Below, one piece after another: positions 24,748 to 33,856 of a stretch of DNA of 43,807 nt. Where the stretch lies: NCBI GenBank assembly GCA_021372005.1, contig JAJFVC010000031.1, positions 1-43,807 of the forward strand, read 5' to 3'. Numbering within the stretch: the first letter of the stretch is position 1; every line of letters starts with the position of its first letter. Position numbers and translations under genes: made by a program. The stretch is from Planctomycetaceae bacterium (GTDB taxonomy: Bacteria > Planctomycetota > Planctomycetia > Pirellulales > Thermoguttaceae). The notes under the pieces are model-generated. The model was not told the origin of the DNA and made no database searches. It was given only the letters and a program-made list of their open reading frames with translations.

Positions 24748-25547
24748 GTTTTACGCCGCACGATCCAATCGCCCAGCGTCGGGCAAAGCTGCGAGATGGC
24801 GAACAGCAGCCGGGCCTTGGCCGGAACGACCAACTCAGGTTGTCGGCGCTCGCAGGCCCGTAGAATCGCGCCGGCCAGCCATTGCGGCGAGATCGCGTGG
24901 ACCTGCACGCCGGCGCCGGGCGCTCGGGCCGCCTCGGGCACATCCTCCAAACCCGCCAGCGGATACAGACGCGCGTCTTTGCGTTGAATCGGACCGGGGC
25001 AGACCAGCAACACGTGGAGACCTTGCGGGCCGAGTTCCAGCCGCAACTGTTGCGAGTAGGCCGCCACGGCGAACTTCGTGGCCGGATAGGCGCCGACCCA
25101 GCGCGACGCCGACTTGGCCGCCAACGAACCGATGTTGACCACATGCCCTCGTTGTTCGATCAGGTGCGGCGCAGCCGCGCGGGTCATGCGAACCAGCGCG
25201 ATCAGGTTCAATTCCATCAACTCGCGGAACTGCTCGGGCGTAGTGTCCAACACCTTGCCGCGCATCGAACGGCCGGCGTTGTTCACCAGCACATCCAACC
25301 GGCCGAAACGGTTCAACGTCTCGGCCATTAGCCGATCGACGTCCGGTGGGCGGGTAATGTCGGCCGGCAAGGACAACACGTCGCCGCCGCCGGCTCGAAG
25401 CTCTTGAGCCGCTTGTTCGACCTGCGCGGTTTCGAGTCCGACCAGCGCCAGTTTGGCCCCGGCCTTGGAAAACGCCTCGGCCACGATGCGTCCCAGCCCG
25501 CTGGAGCCGCCGGTCACCAACACGACTTTGTCTTGCCAGAATTGCAT
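24741..25547 (-). CDS. Short-chain dehydrogenase/reductase (SDR)
   Basis: The 268-residue protein is a classical SDR with a Rossmann fold. The cofactor site is VTGGSSGLG (11-19), the structural motif is NNAG, and the catalytic triad is seen as NIGS and Y-P-A-T-K. The C-terminal part ends with a hydrophobic stretch, LLFAISQLCPTLGDWIV, as in membrane-associated DHRS7-like SDRs. The substrate is unknown. The start at 25547 begins the domain; the upstream open frame to 25712 overlaps the divergent argG promoter region and is not family sequence. Confidence 0.9.
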   Translation of the reverse strand: MQFWQDKVVLVTGGSSGLGRIVAEAFSKAGAKLALVGLETAQVEQAAQELRAGGGDVLSLPADITRPPDVDRLMAETLNRFGRLDVLVNNAGRSMRGKVLDTTPEQFRELMELNLIALVRMTRAAAPHLIEQRGHVVNIGSLAAKSASRWVGAYPATKFAVAAYSQQLRLELGPQGLHVLLVCPGPIQRKDARLYPLAGLEDVPEAARAPGAGVQVHAISPQWLAGAILRACERRQPELVVPAKARLLFAISQLCPTLGDWIVRRKTP

Positions 25548-25643
25548 GTCCGATAAGATACCATGATCGCCGGACGGCAACAATCGACGAAAAACCGGGC
25601 GGTCTCCCCCCGGAAACAGGGAAAAACGGCGTGCCCGCGCCAC

Positions 25644-25672
25644 TTGCGGAGCGTCGCGGGGTGGTTCACAAT
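25644..25672 (+). promoter_or_regulatory. Sigma-70-like promoter of argG
   Basis: TTGCGG (25644-25649) and CACAAT (25667-25672) are separated by 17 bases, with argG translation starting about 45 bases downstream. Confidence 0.45.
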
Positions 25673-25717
25673 AATAAGTTCTTGGTTTTGTCTTGGATTT
25701 GGAAGGGAGCAATTGTC

Positions 25718-26932
25718 ATGGCGTCTTGCGTTTTGGCCTATTCGGGCGGGTTGGACACCTCGGTCATTTTGGGTTGGTTGATGGACGAAGGCTACGACGT
25801 TCACGCCGTGTACGTCGATTTGGGCCAGCCCTGTGAGGATCGCGAGGCCATTTTGCAGAAGGCCAAAAACATCGGGGCTAAGTCGGCCCGCTTGATCGAC
25901 GCCCAAGAGGAGTTGTGCCGCGATTTCGCCTTCCCTGTGTTGCAGTGGGATGCGAAATACGAGGGCATGTATCTGCTGGGCACGTCGATCGCCCGGCCGC
26001 TGATCTCGAAAATCTGCTTGCAGGTCGCCCGCGAGGTCGGGGCCGACTGCTACGCCCACGGCGCCACGGGCAAAGGCAACGATCAGTGCCGCTTCCAATT
26101 GGCCGCCGAGGCCCTGGATCCGAACATTAAGATGATCGCTCCGTGGCGGATCGAGCGGTTTCGTCAGCGGTTCCCCGGTCGGACGGCGATGATCGAATAT
26201 TGCCAGCAGAAAAAAATTCCGGTGAAGGTGTCGGTCGCCAAGCCGTACAGTTCGGACGAAAACTGCCTGCACATCAGCTACGAGGCCGGCAAGCTGGAAA
26301 ACCTGATGCAGAACGGCGTCGAGCTGGTCGACTTCGGCATGACCGTGCGGCCGCAAGACGCTCCCGATCGGGTCGAAAACATCAAGATCGGTTTCGAGGC
26401 GGGCGTGCCGGTCCGATTGAACGGCCAATCCCTAAGCGCGTTCCAGATGGTCTCGCAGTTGAACCAGATCGGCGGCCGCAACGGAGTCGGCCAGATCGAC
26501 ATGGTCGAAAACCGTTTTGTCGGCATGAAGAGCCGCGGCGTTTACGAGGCCCCGGGCATGACCGTGCTCTACGCGGCCCATCGGGTGATCGAGCAGTTGA
26601 CGATGGACCGCGACCTGACGCACCTGCGCGACCGGCTTTCGCCCGAGGTGGCCGAGATGGTCTATTACGGGTTCTGGTATCACGCCAAGCTGGACGCCTT
26701 GATGGCCTTCATCCGCGAGGCTCAAAAACCGGTCACCGGCGAGGTGAGCTTGAACCTCTACAAAGGCAACATCCTGGTCGACGGGCGCAGCAGCCCCAAC
26801 AGCCTCTACGACGAAGGCATCGCCACGATGGAAGGCGGCGGTTCGTACAATCAGACCGACGCCGAAGGTTTCTTGCGCATCGAGGGGCTGCCGAGCCGCG
26901 TGCAGGCCAAAGTCTCGCCGCGCAAGTACTGA
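25718..26932 (+). CDS. argG: Argininosuccinate synthase
   Basis: ArgG joins citrulline and aspartate, using ATP, to form argininosuccinate in arginine synthesis. The 404-residue length is standard. The pyrophosphatase-type P-loop is AYSGGLDTS (7-15). The conserved block YAHGATGKGNDQCRFQ, a variant of the usual HGCTGKGNDQVRFE, is present, as are PYSSDENCLHISYE and SRGVYEAPG. The ATG at 25718 is set by GGAAGGGAG eight bases upstream; an in-frame ATG at 25631 lacks a site. Other arginine genes are not adjacent. Confidence 0.96.
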   Translation: MASCVLAYSGGLDTSVILGWLMDEGYDVHAVYVDLGQPCEDREAILQKAKNIGAKSARLIDAQEELCRDFAFPVLQWDAKYEGMYLLGTSIARPLISKICLQVAREVGADCYAHGATGKGNDQCRFQLAAEALDPNIKMIAPWRIERFRQRFPGRTAMIEYCQQKKIPVKVSVAKPYSSDENCLHISYEAGKLENLMQNGVELVDFGMTVRPQDAPDRVENIKIGFEAGVPVRLNGQSLSAFQMVSQLNQIGGRNGVGQIDMVENRFVGMKSRGVYEAPGMTVLYAAHRVIEQLTMDRDLTHLRDRLSPEVAEMVYYGFWYHAKLDALMAFIREAQKPVTGEVSLNLYKGNILVDGRSSPNSLYDEGIATMEGGGSYNQTDAEGFLRIEGLPSRVQAKVSPRKY

Positions 26933-26968
26933 AATAAGTGGTCAGAGGCTCGCCGCGTGGATTCCGTC

Positions 26969-27253
26969 CTAGGCGGTCCCGTCCAGCTTTCGACGCAATT
27001 CGTCGCGCTCGCGGCGGGTCGCCTCCAGGTCGAAGGTCAGATACTTCATGTCCAGCCGCAGTTGGCTCAGGGCGTCCTGGACCAGCACGAGAATGCGACG
27101 CCGACGTCGATTGCTGTCGACCACCCGCGTCAAAAACGGCTCGATCGCCTGGCGATGTTCCGCCGGCAGGGCGTGGACCGCTTCGGCGAGGTCCAAAACT
27201 TCGCGGGGGATGTCCTCGGTGGTGGTTTTCAACGCGTTGGCGGGATCGCTCAT
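26969..27253 (-). CDS. Small charged coiled-coil protein, unknown
   Basis: The 94-residue protein is hydrophilic and mostly helical. An N-terminal part reads IPREVLDLAEAVHALPAEHR. A very basic patch, SNRRRRRI, lies near residue 50, and a heptad-like C-terminal helix reads DLEATRRERDELRRKLDG. AAGGAG is eight bases before the ATG, which supports a real gene. I recognise no family. The basic patch might bind nucleic acid, but this is only a guess. It converges with argG, with 36 bases between the stops. Confidence 0.7.
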   Translation of the reverse strand: MSDPANALKTTTEDIPREVLDLAEAVHALPAEHRQAIEPFLTRVVDSNRRRRRILVLVQDALSQLRLDMKYLTFDLEATRRERDELRRKLDGTA

Positions 27254-27504
27254 GGGTCGGCTCCTTCTGGGTTGCTACGAACCGTCAGAAAAGCACGCGG
27301 TGTGCCGGAAGGCCGAAGCATTTTCAGAAAAGCCGTAACCTGTTTGGTGCAAAGAAGTTATCGTGAGGCCCGAAAAATCGTCCGCTGCGGCCTTGGTGAC
27401 TTTTCGCCACGTTTGATCTGGATGCTATTCGCAAATCCTGATACAAGCACCAGTTACGTCAAACTGAGGCTTTCCAACGTCCTTGTGGTGATTTTGCCAC
27501 CGCG

Positions 27505-30186
27505 ATGTCCCGAACGTTCCGCAACGGCCTGGCGATGTTGTTTGTGGTCCTGGCGGCCGCGCGGGCCGATGCGCAATCGCCGACCGTTTGGCAAAAAGCG
27601 GACGACGGCTCGCCGTGTCGCGTGCTCCAACACCAACGGGTGGCCGGCGGCGGACGCACCGGCGAGGCTTGCGAGTGGCTGCAACTCGAAAACCGCGTGG
27701 AGGCTTCGCAAGTTCGTTTCGTCCGAAGCGTCGACCACGCGCGGATCATCGACGATCTGGCCTTCGACGTGTGGGTGAAATCCGACCGGCTCGATCCGCA
27801 GTTGGTCGTTCGGGTCGTATTGCCGAACACCAACGATCCGCGGACCGGTCGCCCGATGGTCACGACCTTGACCGGGGCGGCCTACACGGATTTGGGCCGT
27901 TGGCAATCGTTGCGCATCACCGGGTTGCCGACCCTTTTGACTCGGCAGCTTCATATCTTGCGGATGCAGGCCGGGTCGCAAGTCGACGGCCGCGGGGCCT
28001 ATGTCGACGCCGTGATGTTGAGCGCCTACGCCGGCGCGGGCGTTTTGAATCTCTGGATTGGCGACGTCGACGTGGCCGGTTGCGCCATGACGGGGACCGG
28101 CGCGTCTCCATCCCCCTTGCCATCCGAGGCGGCCCCGATGGTGCCTGTCCGATTGCCGCCGATTCAAACGCCGACTGCAACGACCGGCGGCGCGTCGTCC
28201 GCATCGATCGGAAACGCGGCAACTCGCCGGGTCGTGAAACTCGATCGATCCATTCTGCTGGTGGACGAGCGGCCGATGTTCCCCCGGGCGATTCAACATC
28301 GCGGCGAACCGCTGGCGTTTTTGAAGCAACTGGGGTTCAACGTGGTTTGGTTGCAGCGATTGCCCGCTCCCGAGATGCTGGAAGAAGCCGGGCGGCTGGG
28401 GATTTGGCTGATCTGTCCGCCGCCGCTCTCGCAAACGCCGATGGCCGAGGTGGCGTCGGTGTTCGATCCCGTGTTGGCCTGGGATCTCGGCTCCGATTTG
28501 ACCGAGGCCGAATTGGAAACCACGCAGCGTCGGGCCGAACAGCTCAAACGAGCCGATCGCCGCGTTCGTCGGCCGCTGATCAGCGCTCCGAAAACCAACC
28601 TGCGCGATTACAGTCGGGCCTCCAACCTGCTGCTGATCGATCGCCGCCCGTTGGGCACCAGTCTGTCGTTGACCGATTACGCGGCGTGGGTCGGTCGGCA
28701 GCCGTTGCTGGCTTGGCTCGGCACGCCCGTCTGGACGACCATTCAAACGCAGCCCAACGAGTCGCTGCGGCGTCAACTGGCGGCGTTGGAACCCGGTGCG
28801 CCGCCGCCGAAAAACGTCTCGGTCGAGCAGATCCAGTTGTTGGCCTACCTGGCCGTGTCTGCGGGAAGCCGAGGGCTGTTGTTCCTCTCCGATTCGCCGC
28901 TGGACGCCGACGATCCCGAAACCCGGCAACGCGCCGCGGCGCTCGAGTGGCTGAATTTCGATCTGGAACTGATGGAGCCGTGGGCCGCCGCCGGGCGAGT
29001 TTCCGCGTCGGCCAGCTCGAATCTGCAAGAAGTGCAGGGGGCGGTGCTGCTCGCGGAACGAGCCCGATTGCTCTTGCCGGTCTGGGCGGTCCCGACGTCG
29101 CAATACACGATGCCGCAGTCGGCCGCCAACGGCGTCGCAATTTTGGCGCCAGGCGTGCCCGAAGCCAACAACGCCTATGAATTGTCTCCCGGCGGGGCGT
29201 TGCCGCTTTCGGTGCAGCGAGTGGCCGGCGGCTTGCAGGCTACGTTGGACGAGTTCGGGCCGACGGCGCGCGTGCTCTTGACGCACGACCTCACAACGGT
29301 CGATGTGGTGAATCGGCGTGCGGCGGCGTCGGGCCGTCGCGCGGCCGCGCTGCTGCGTCAATTGGCCGTCCAAAAATTCAACGCCGTGCAAGCCACAGCC
29401 CGGTTGTTGGCCTCGCGCAATTCTGTGCCGGAGACCCCGCGATGGCTCGACACGGCTCGCCGCAGTTTACAGACATGCGACGCGCAGCTTTCGTCGGGCC
29501 ATGTCGCCGAAGCCGCACAAAATGCGGAGAGGGCGATGCGATCGCTGCGGCTGGTCGAACGCGCCTATTGGGACGCGGCGGTGCGGCGGTTGCCGTCGCC
29601 GGTGACCAGTCCGGCCGCCGTCGGGTTCGACACGCTGCCGTCGCATTGGCGCTTGGTCGATCGTTTGAACGGCGCGCGGTTTGGGCCGAACCGGATCGCC
29701 GGCGGCGATTTTGAGGATCTCGACACGATGGTCCGCTCCGGATGGCGATCCGTGCAGCGTCCGACGCCCAGTCTGCAAACGGCCGCCGATCTGGCGCCCG
29801 GCGCGGCGCGCACCGGACGGTTGGGTCTGCGGTTGGCCGCCGTTGCCGTGGATCCAAAACAAACGCCCGCCGCCATGGAAACGCCGCCGGTCGTGTTCAC
29901 CAGTCCCGCGGTCCAAGTCGAGGCCGGACAGATCGTTTGCGTCTACGGTTGGGTCCGTGTGGACAAGGCGATCATCGGCAGCCCCGACGGATTATTGATC
30001 GTCGACTCGTTCGGCGGCGAACCGCTGGCCGATCGGATCGTCAAGACCGACGATTGGCGGCAATTCGCCCTCTATCGCATTGCCACGCAAGCGGGCTCGT
30101 TTTCGGTGACGTTCGCGCTTGGCGGCGTCGGCGAGGCGTGGATCGACGACGTGGTCATTCAGACGCTCGACTCGTCTGCCCAATAA
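27505..30186 (+). CDS. Large secreted protein with carbohydrate-binding-like C-terminal domain
   Basis: The 893-residue protein has a signal peptide (MSRTFRNGLAMLFVVLAAAR, cleavage near ADAQ). An N-terminal beta-rich domain follows (about 30-190, with VWVKSDRLDPQLVVRV). A middle region at about 240-520 looks like an incomplete TIM-barrel glycosidase (FLKQLGFNVVWLQRLPAPEM; LLAYLAVSAGSRGLLFLSDS). The C-terminal region at about 730-890 resembles a galactose-binding/CBM jelly roll (NRIAGGDFEDLDTMVRSGW, then AWIDDVVIQTLD). No catalytic glutamates of a known family can be assigned. It probably acts outside the cytoplasm on polysaccharide or at the cell surface. It stands alone. Confidence 0.65.
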   Translation: MSRTFRNGLAMLFVVLAAARADAQSPTVWQKADDGSPCRVLQHQRVAGGGRTGEACEWLQLENRVEASQVRFVRSVDHARIIDDLAFDVWVKSDRLDPQLVVRVVLPNTNDPRTGRPMVTTLTGAAYTDLGRWQSLRITGLPTLLTRQLHILRMQAGSQVDGRGAYVDAVMLSAYAGAGVLNLWIGDVDVAGCAMTGTGASPSPLPSEAAPMVPVRLPPIQTPTATTGGASSASIGNAATRRVVKLDRSILLVDERPMFPRAIQHRGEPLAFLKQLGFNVVWLQRLPAPEMLEEAGRLGIWLICPPPLSQTPMAEVASVFDPVLAWDLGSDLTEAELETTQRRAEQLKRADRRVRRPLISAPKTNLRDYSRASNLLLIDRRPLGTSLSLTDYAAWVGRQPLLAWLGTPVWTTIQTQPNESLRRQLAALEPGAPPPKNVSVEQIQLLAYLAVSAGSRGLLFLSDSPLDADDPETRQRAAALEWLNFDLELMEPWAAAGRVSASASSNLQEVQGAVLLAERARLLLPVWAVPTSQYTMPQSAANGVAILAPGVPEANNAYELSPGGALPLSVQRVAGGLQATLDEFGPTARVLLTHDLTTVDVVNRRAAASGRRAAALLRQLAVQKFNAVQATARLLASRNSVPETPRWLDTARRSLQTCDAQLSSGHVAEAAQNAERAMRSLRLVERAYWDAAVRRLPSPVTSPAAVGFDTLPSHWRLVDRLNGARFGPNRIAGGDFEDLDTMVRSGWRSVQRPTPSLQTAADLAPGAARTGRLGLRLAAVAVDPKQTPAAMETPPVVFTSPAVQVEAGQIVCVYGWVRVDKAIIGSPDGLLIVDSFGGEPLADRIVKTDDWRQFALYRIATQAGSFSVTFALGGVGEAWIDDVVIQTLDSSAQ

Positions 30187-30232
30187 AAGCGGCGAGGAAG
30201 GATGCGAAACGGCACGAGGACGCATCGATCGT

Positions 30233-30784
30233 CTAGGGCACGGCAAGCAAAAACGCGAGGGGAATCAAGAGCCCGACGGCGGCCAACGCCGCGCCGCGAC
30301 GGGTGATGCCTCGACGTCCTCGCATCACGAATAGCCCTGTGACGGCCACGACGATCAGTCCGACGGCGAACAAGTCGGAGACGACGCGCCACGCGGTTTT
30401 GGGGCTGACGTGTAGGCAGTTGATTCGGAACAGGACGGGTCGTCGGCGGACGGATTCATACGTGCCGCGCCCATCAGCCAGGTCGAGCGAGACGGAACCT
30501 TCGTCGAGATAGATTTTCAGCTTGTCGGGCGTGGGAAAATCGTGCCCCCGATAGTGTCGATCTTCGTCCAGCGGCGTAAGCGTTCGAGCGATCCAGCGGC
30601 GATCGACGTCCGAGGCGTTTTGAACCGGCGGCGCCTGCACCGGACGCCGCGCGACGACGAAATTGGGATCCCAGTGGTCGGCGTGATTCAGCGCGAGGCC
30701 GGATACGGCGTACAGCACCGCGACGCCGGTTAAAAAATAGCCAAGGTCGCGGTGCACCGCGTTGTTCCATCGGCGGAGGTGCAT
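30233..30784 (-). CDS. PepSY-associated membrane protein
   Basis: The 183-residue protein has a first helix with NNAVHRDLGYFLTGVAVLYAVSGLALNH broken at its end by a conserved-type His, an exported middle part, a second helix (VVSDLFAVGLIVVAVTGLF) and a third at the C-terminus. The pattern, with HRDLGYF and LHVSPKTAW, fits PepSY-TM proteins, which often accompany iron and siderophore uptake and may handle electrons or heme. It is the last gene of the minus-strand hemP cluster, six bases after the chelatase-like gene. I infer an inner-membrane partner in that system. Confidence 0.75.
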   Translation of the reverse strand: MHLRRWNNAVHRDLGYFLTGVAVLYAVSGLALNHADHWDPNFVVARRPVQAPPVQNASDVDRRWIARTLTPLDEDRHYRGHDFPTPDKLKIYLDEGSVSLDLADGRGTYESVRRRPVLFRINCLHVSPKTAWRVVSDLFAVGLIVVAVTGLFVMRGRRGITRRGAALAAVGLLIPLAFLLAVP

Positions 30785-30790
30785 GGCGGC

Positions 30791-31684
30791 TTATTGCAGT
30801 TGAGAGACCAGTTCGCGGGTGATGTCGACGATCCAGCGGTTGACGTTTTCGTCGGGCAGGATGGCGTCGCGCCGATAGACGATGCGGTCCGGCGAATCGA
30901 CCTGGTGGACGGCGCCGCCGATGATGCGGCCTTGGAACGTTTCGTCGACGGCGACCAGCAGCGGCACCACCAGCGCCCGTTGCTTTTGGCCGAGCACGTC
31001 ACGGATCGCCTCGGCGGTCGGCTCGCTTCGATAGCGGACGATATGGCCGCACCAAGCGTGGCGGACGCAATCGATGCCGGCGTCGCGCTGGATTGCACGG
31101 GTGACGCGATCGACCATTTTTTTCCAGGGGGCCTCGTATTCCGTGCTGCCGTAGACGACCAGGACGACGCCCTCTTCGGCCGGCGCGCGGCTCATTTGTC
31201 GGACGCGCCGGACGGCGTTCTGTTCGAGCACGGCCGGAAAGTCCAGCAACGGCGCGATCGTCACATGCGCCTTGGGCCGGTAAATTGCGATGCCTTCCAA
31301 TCGCAATGTGTCGGACGTTCGGCGGTCCTGTTTTTGGCCCAGGATCGTCGGAATGTCGTCGAACGAATGGCTGCTGACGGAAAGCAGCAGCGGCACCACG
31401 ACGACCTCCGTGCAGCCGTCGCGGTCGAAGGCTTTCATTTGCGTCGCGATCGACGGCTCTTTGTATTCCATGAAGGCCGAGCGAAGCCGGGCGACACGGC
31501 CGTCCTTTAGCACGTCGTCGCGGACCGCGTCCTCGATGTCGGTCAACATTTTACGCCAAGAATCCGAACGCGAACCATGGCTGACCAGCAGGACGCCGAC
31601 TTTTTTCGGCACGGCGTCGGACGTCGCGGCGGCGGCCGTCCACGCCGACCACAGAATCAACAAACAGCAGACGAATTTTTTCAT
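30791..31684 (-). CDS. Exported CbiX/sirohydrochlorin-chelatase-like protein
   Basis: CbiX enzymes insert Co2+ or Fe2+ into sirohydrochlorin in the cytoplasm. This 297-residue protein has two chelatase-like halves, but it begins with a clear signal peptide (MKKFVCCLLILWSAWTAAAA) and so should be exported. The N-terminal half keeps the metal-site histidines H36 (LLVSHGSRSD) and the one in VSSHSFDDIP. The C-terminal half is degenerate: VVYGSTEYEAPW replaces the HGS motif, and VAVDETFQGRI lacks the second His. Activity in the periplasm on a tetrapyrrole is an inference. A start nine bases earlier (31693) is possible. Confidence 0.8.
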   Translation of the reverse strand: MKKFVCCLLILWSAWTAAAATSDAVPKKVGVLLVSHGSRSDSWRKMLTDIEDAVRDDVLKDGRVARLRSAFMEYKEPSIATQMKAFDRDGCTEVVVVPLLLSVSSHSFDDIPTILGQKQDRRTSDTLRLEGIAIYRPKAHVTIAPLLDFPAVLEQNAVRRVRQMSRAPAEEGVVLVVYGSTEYEAPWKKMVDRVTRAIQRDAGIDCVRHAWCGHIVRYRSEPTAEAIRDVLGQKQRALVVPLLVAVDETFQGRIIGGAVHQVDSPDRIVYRRDAILPDENVNRWIVDITRELVSQLQ

Positions 31685-31717
31685 GGTGAGCATTCTTGGG
31701 GGAAAGGGGGCGAAAGG

Positions 31718-32452
31718 TCATAAAGAACACCGTGAAACGCTTTTTCGGCGGCAAAGCCTGGCCAATCCAAGGCCAATCATCGCCATGCCGAACAGGACCC
31801 ATGCGTTTGGTTCGGGAACGGAGTGGACGACCAGGTACGGAGCGCTGCCGTCGGCATTGCCGAAACTGGAGAACTTTCCACCCGTGGCATTGTCGTCCGC
31901 CGCGAGCACCAGGCCATTGTTTTCGGCAGCGCCGGTGGCCCATGCGTTGTACAGATCGGTGATGTCTATGGCGACCAAGTCGTTTGCGGTGATCGTGACG
32001 GAGTAGTTCGCCGGCAGGACGTCCAACGCGTCCCGGACCGAGGTGCGCAGATCCCAGCCCGCGTCGTCGCCGCCGGCGAGCGTGGCCACGTCGACGGTCG
32101 AGTCATAGAGGTTTAGCGTCGTGGGGTTGGCCGGCGAGGCGGGCGTGATGGTCATGCTGCCGACGCCCAGTAGATTCAGATACAACACGGCGCTGCTCGC
32201 CTCGGTGTTGCCCAGTTCGTCAAACTTGACCCACCCGTAGCCCCAACGATTCATGCCGTTGTCGTTGTAATTGAGCGAGGAGGTCAGAAAATAGGTCTTT
32301 TCGTGCGAGGGTGCAGTGCTCGCGTAACTGGATCCGCCGCCCATGAATGTGTAGCCGGTCAACGAGGACGAATAGGTGAACGTCTCGGCCGTCGCATTCA
32401 GGCTGCCGAGGATCAAAACCAGCGCGAAAGAAATCGAACGAATCGGAAACAT
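31718..32452 (-). CDS. PEP-CTERM sorted surface protein with DNRLRE-like domain
   Basis: The 244-residue protein has a signal peptide (MFPIRSISFALVLILGSLNA) and a C-terminal PEP-CTERM tripartite signal: VPEP, then a hydrophobic helix AWVLFGMAMIGLGLA, then basic RLCRRK. Exosortase (not in this window) would cleave and sort it to the outer surface. The body resembles a DNRLRE domain, as in secreted adhesins and exopolysaccharide proteins (AVLYLNLLGVG, VAIDITDLYNAWATG, NNGLVLAADD). AAAGGA precedes the ATG by about ten bases. It lies between the DUF1559 and chelatase-like genes of the hemP cluster. Confidence 0.85.
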   Translation of the reverse strand: MFPIRSISFALVLILGSLNATAETFTYSSSLTGYTFMGGGSSYASTAPSHEKTYFLTSSLNYNDNGMNRWGYGWVKFDELGNTEASSAVLYLNLLGVGSMTITPASPANPTTLNLYDSTVDVATLAGGDDAGWDLRTSVRDALDVLPANYSVTITANDLVAIDITDLYNAWATGAAENNGLVLAADDNATGGKFSSFGNADGSAPYLVVHSVPEPNAWVLFGMAMIGLGLARLCRRKSVSRCSL

Positions 32453-32515
32453 GAGAGTTGGTCCTTTCGGAGAGAGTGAAAAACAAGGAACGATCCAAGG
32501 TTGAAAAAATTGGCG

Positions 32516-33526
32516 TCAAAAATCGTGGGTTTGTTCGCCGCCGGCGCGTGTGGCCAGGGCCCGCCACGTGGACAACTCAATAGACTCGCCGACAAAACGG
32601 ACGCCGCCGTCGCCCATCGCCGCGTTGACGCCGCCAGGATGAAGCGATCGAGCCGCGAAAAAACCGATGCTCATGGAAAACAGGTCGGGCGTCGGGTCGT
32701 TTGGCGCGGCGTACGCGGTGAACGTGGTGGCCATCGGTTTGCCGACGATCCAACCGAACGCGCGATTGCCGTACCAAAGTTGGCAACGTTTGGCCACGGA
32801 GGCCAGGTTGGGATTGGTCAACCCGCTCAGGCCGGCGGATTCGGTGTTCGGCACGTGGCCCGAAAACCCGGCAAGCCGGTCGAGCGACGTCGGCGTGGCG
32901 CTTTGCGTCGAGGCTTCGGCTCGCGAGCCCAACAGGCTTTCGGAAAAAAGGACCATGTTGCTCGCGCCGTCCTTGATGTCCTGAAAACCGCAGGCTGAAC
33001 CGTAATAGAACAAGCCGTCGGTCGGGTAGCGCAAGTCGTAGGTGGTTCCGACGCCGGAGCCGCTGCACGCCACGTAATTGCCGCCGGCCAACGTGCCGCC
33101 GGATTCTCCATAGAGATCCTCCGCGCCATCGCTGGGACATCGGAACAGCGCGATCGACGTCCCTGCCGCCTGGGCTTGCACGGGATTCATCGTCTGGCTG
33201 TGGCTTGTGCCCAGATAAAGCGGTTGCGAAAGATCGATCAGGTTTTGCAGGTTTTCTTGTTCCACGTAGGGCAGCAGCCGAGCCTGGACGGAGAAGCTTG
33301 CCAAGGAGGCCGACCCAAGGCCCGGAAAACAACCATGTTGCGTGTGATAGTTGTGCAAAGCCAAGCCGAGTTGCTTGAGATGATTGGCGCATTGCATTCG
33401 CCGGGCCGCTTCACGAGCCCCCTGCACCGCCGGCAACAGAAGCGACACCAGAACGCCAAGGATCGTAAGGACGACCAGAAGCTCGACCAGGCTGAAGCCT
33501 CGCCGAGCGGTGCGATGAAATCGCAT
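32516..33526 (-). CDS. DUF1559 prepilin-like protein
   Basis: The 336-residue protein has the type IV prepilin-like N-terminus RGFSLVELLVVLTILGVLVS, with cleavage expected after the Gly. It is followed by the DUF1559 region: EAARRMQCANHLKQLGLALHNYH, the CPSD element and the late H-x9-DG motif (SLHPGGVNAAMGDGGVRFV). Such proteins are abundant in planctomycetes; their role is unknown but they probably form or decorate extracytoplasmic pseudopili. It is 100 bases downstream of hemP, on the same strand. Confidence 0.93.
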   Translation of the reverse strand: MRFHRTARRGFSLVELLVVLTILGVLVSLLLPAVQGAREAARRMQCANHLKQLGLALHNYHTQHGCFPGLGSASLASFSVQARLLPYVEQENLQNLIDLSQPLYLGTSHSQTMNPVQAQAAGTSIALFRCPSDGAEDLYGESGGTLAGGNYVACSGSGVGTTYDLRYPTDGLFYYGSACGFQDIKDGASNMVLFSESLLGSRAEASTQSATPTSLDRLAGFSGHVPNTESAGLSGLTNPNLASVAKRCQLWYGNRAFGWIVGKPMATTFTAYAAPNDPTPDLFSMSIGFFAARSLHPGGVNAAMGDGGVRFVGESIELSTWRALATRAGGEQTHDF

Positions 33527-33626
33527 GAAAAAACTCCTCGGCCAACCGCAGAAAATGGGAAACGAAGAGGCGGGCTGGCCGAGGGAGCTGACTCCCTGGT
33601 GGCGGGCTGGCGGATACTGTTCGACG

Positions 33627-33839
33627 TTATTTATGGAGAATCAGCTTGCCGCTTCGCGTATGCGAAAGGCGATAGATCTGACCCTCATGGAGAATCAAGA
33701 CCTCGCGGCCGCCTTGCAGCAACTCTTCCGACCGCACGACACGCATCGTGCCGGCCCATCGGTCGAGGCCGCCGGGACCGCGAGGTTCACGGGACTCGTG
33801 GAGTGCGTCGCCGGGGCAACGCTGGGATTCCTTGGACAT
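33627..33839 (-). CDS. hemP: Hemin uptake protein HemP
   Basis: The 70-residue protein has the HemP core at residues 36-70: [20 protein letters not shown], then [15 protein letters not shown]. HemP (in some bacteria also a transcriptional activator of heme-uptake genes) is a hallmark of iron/heme uptake loci. The N-terminal 31 residues are not conserved, and M32 at 33746 is a possible shorter start. It is the first gene of a minus-strand cluster reaching 30233. A Fur-like dyad is 18-48 bases upstream, which supports iron control. No TonB receptor gene is nearby. Confidence 0.85.
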   Translation of the reverse strand: MSKESQRCPGDALHESREPRGPGGLDRWAGTMRVVRSEELLQGGREVLILHEGQIYRLSHTRSGKLILHK

Positions 33840-33856
33840 GGATGTTTTGGTTTCAC

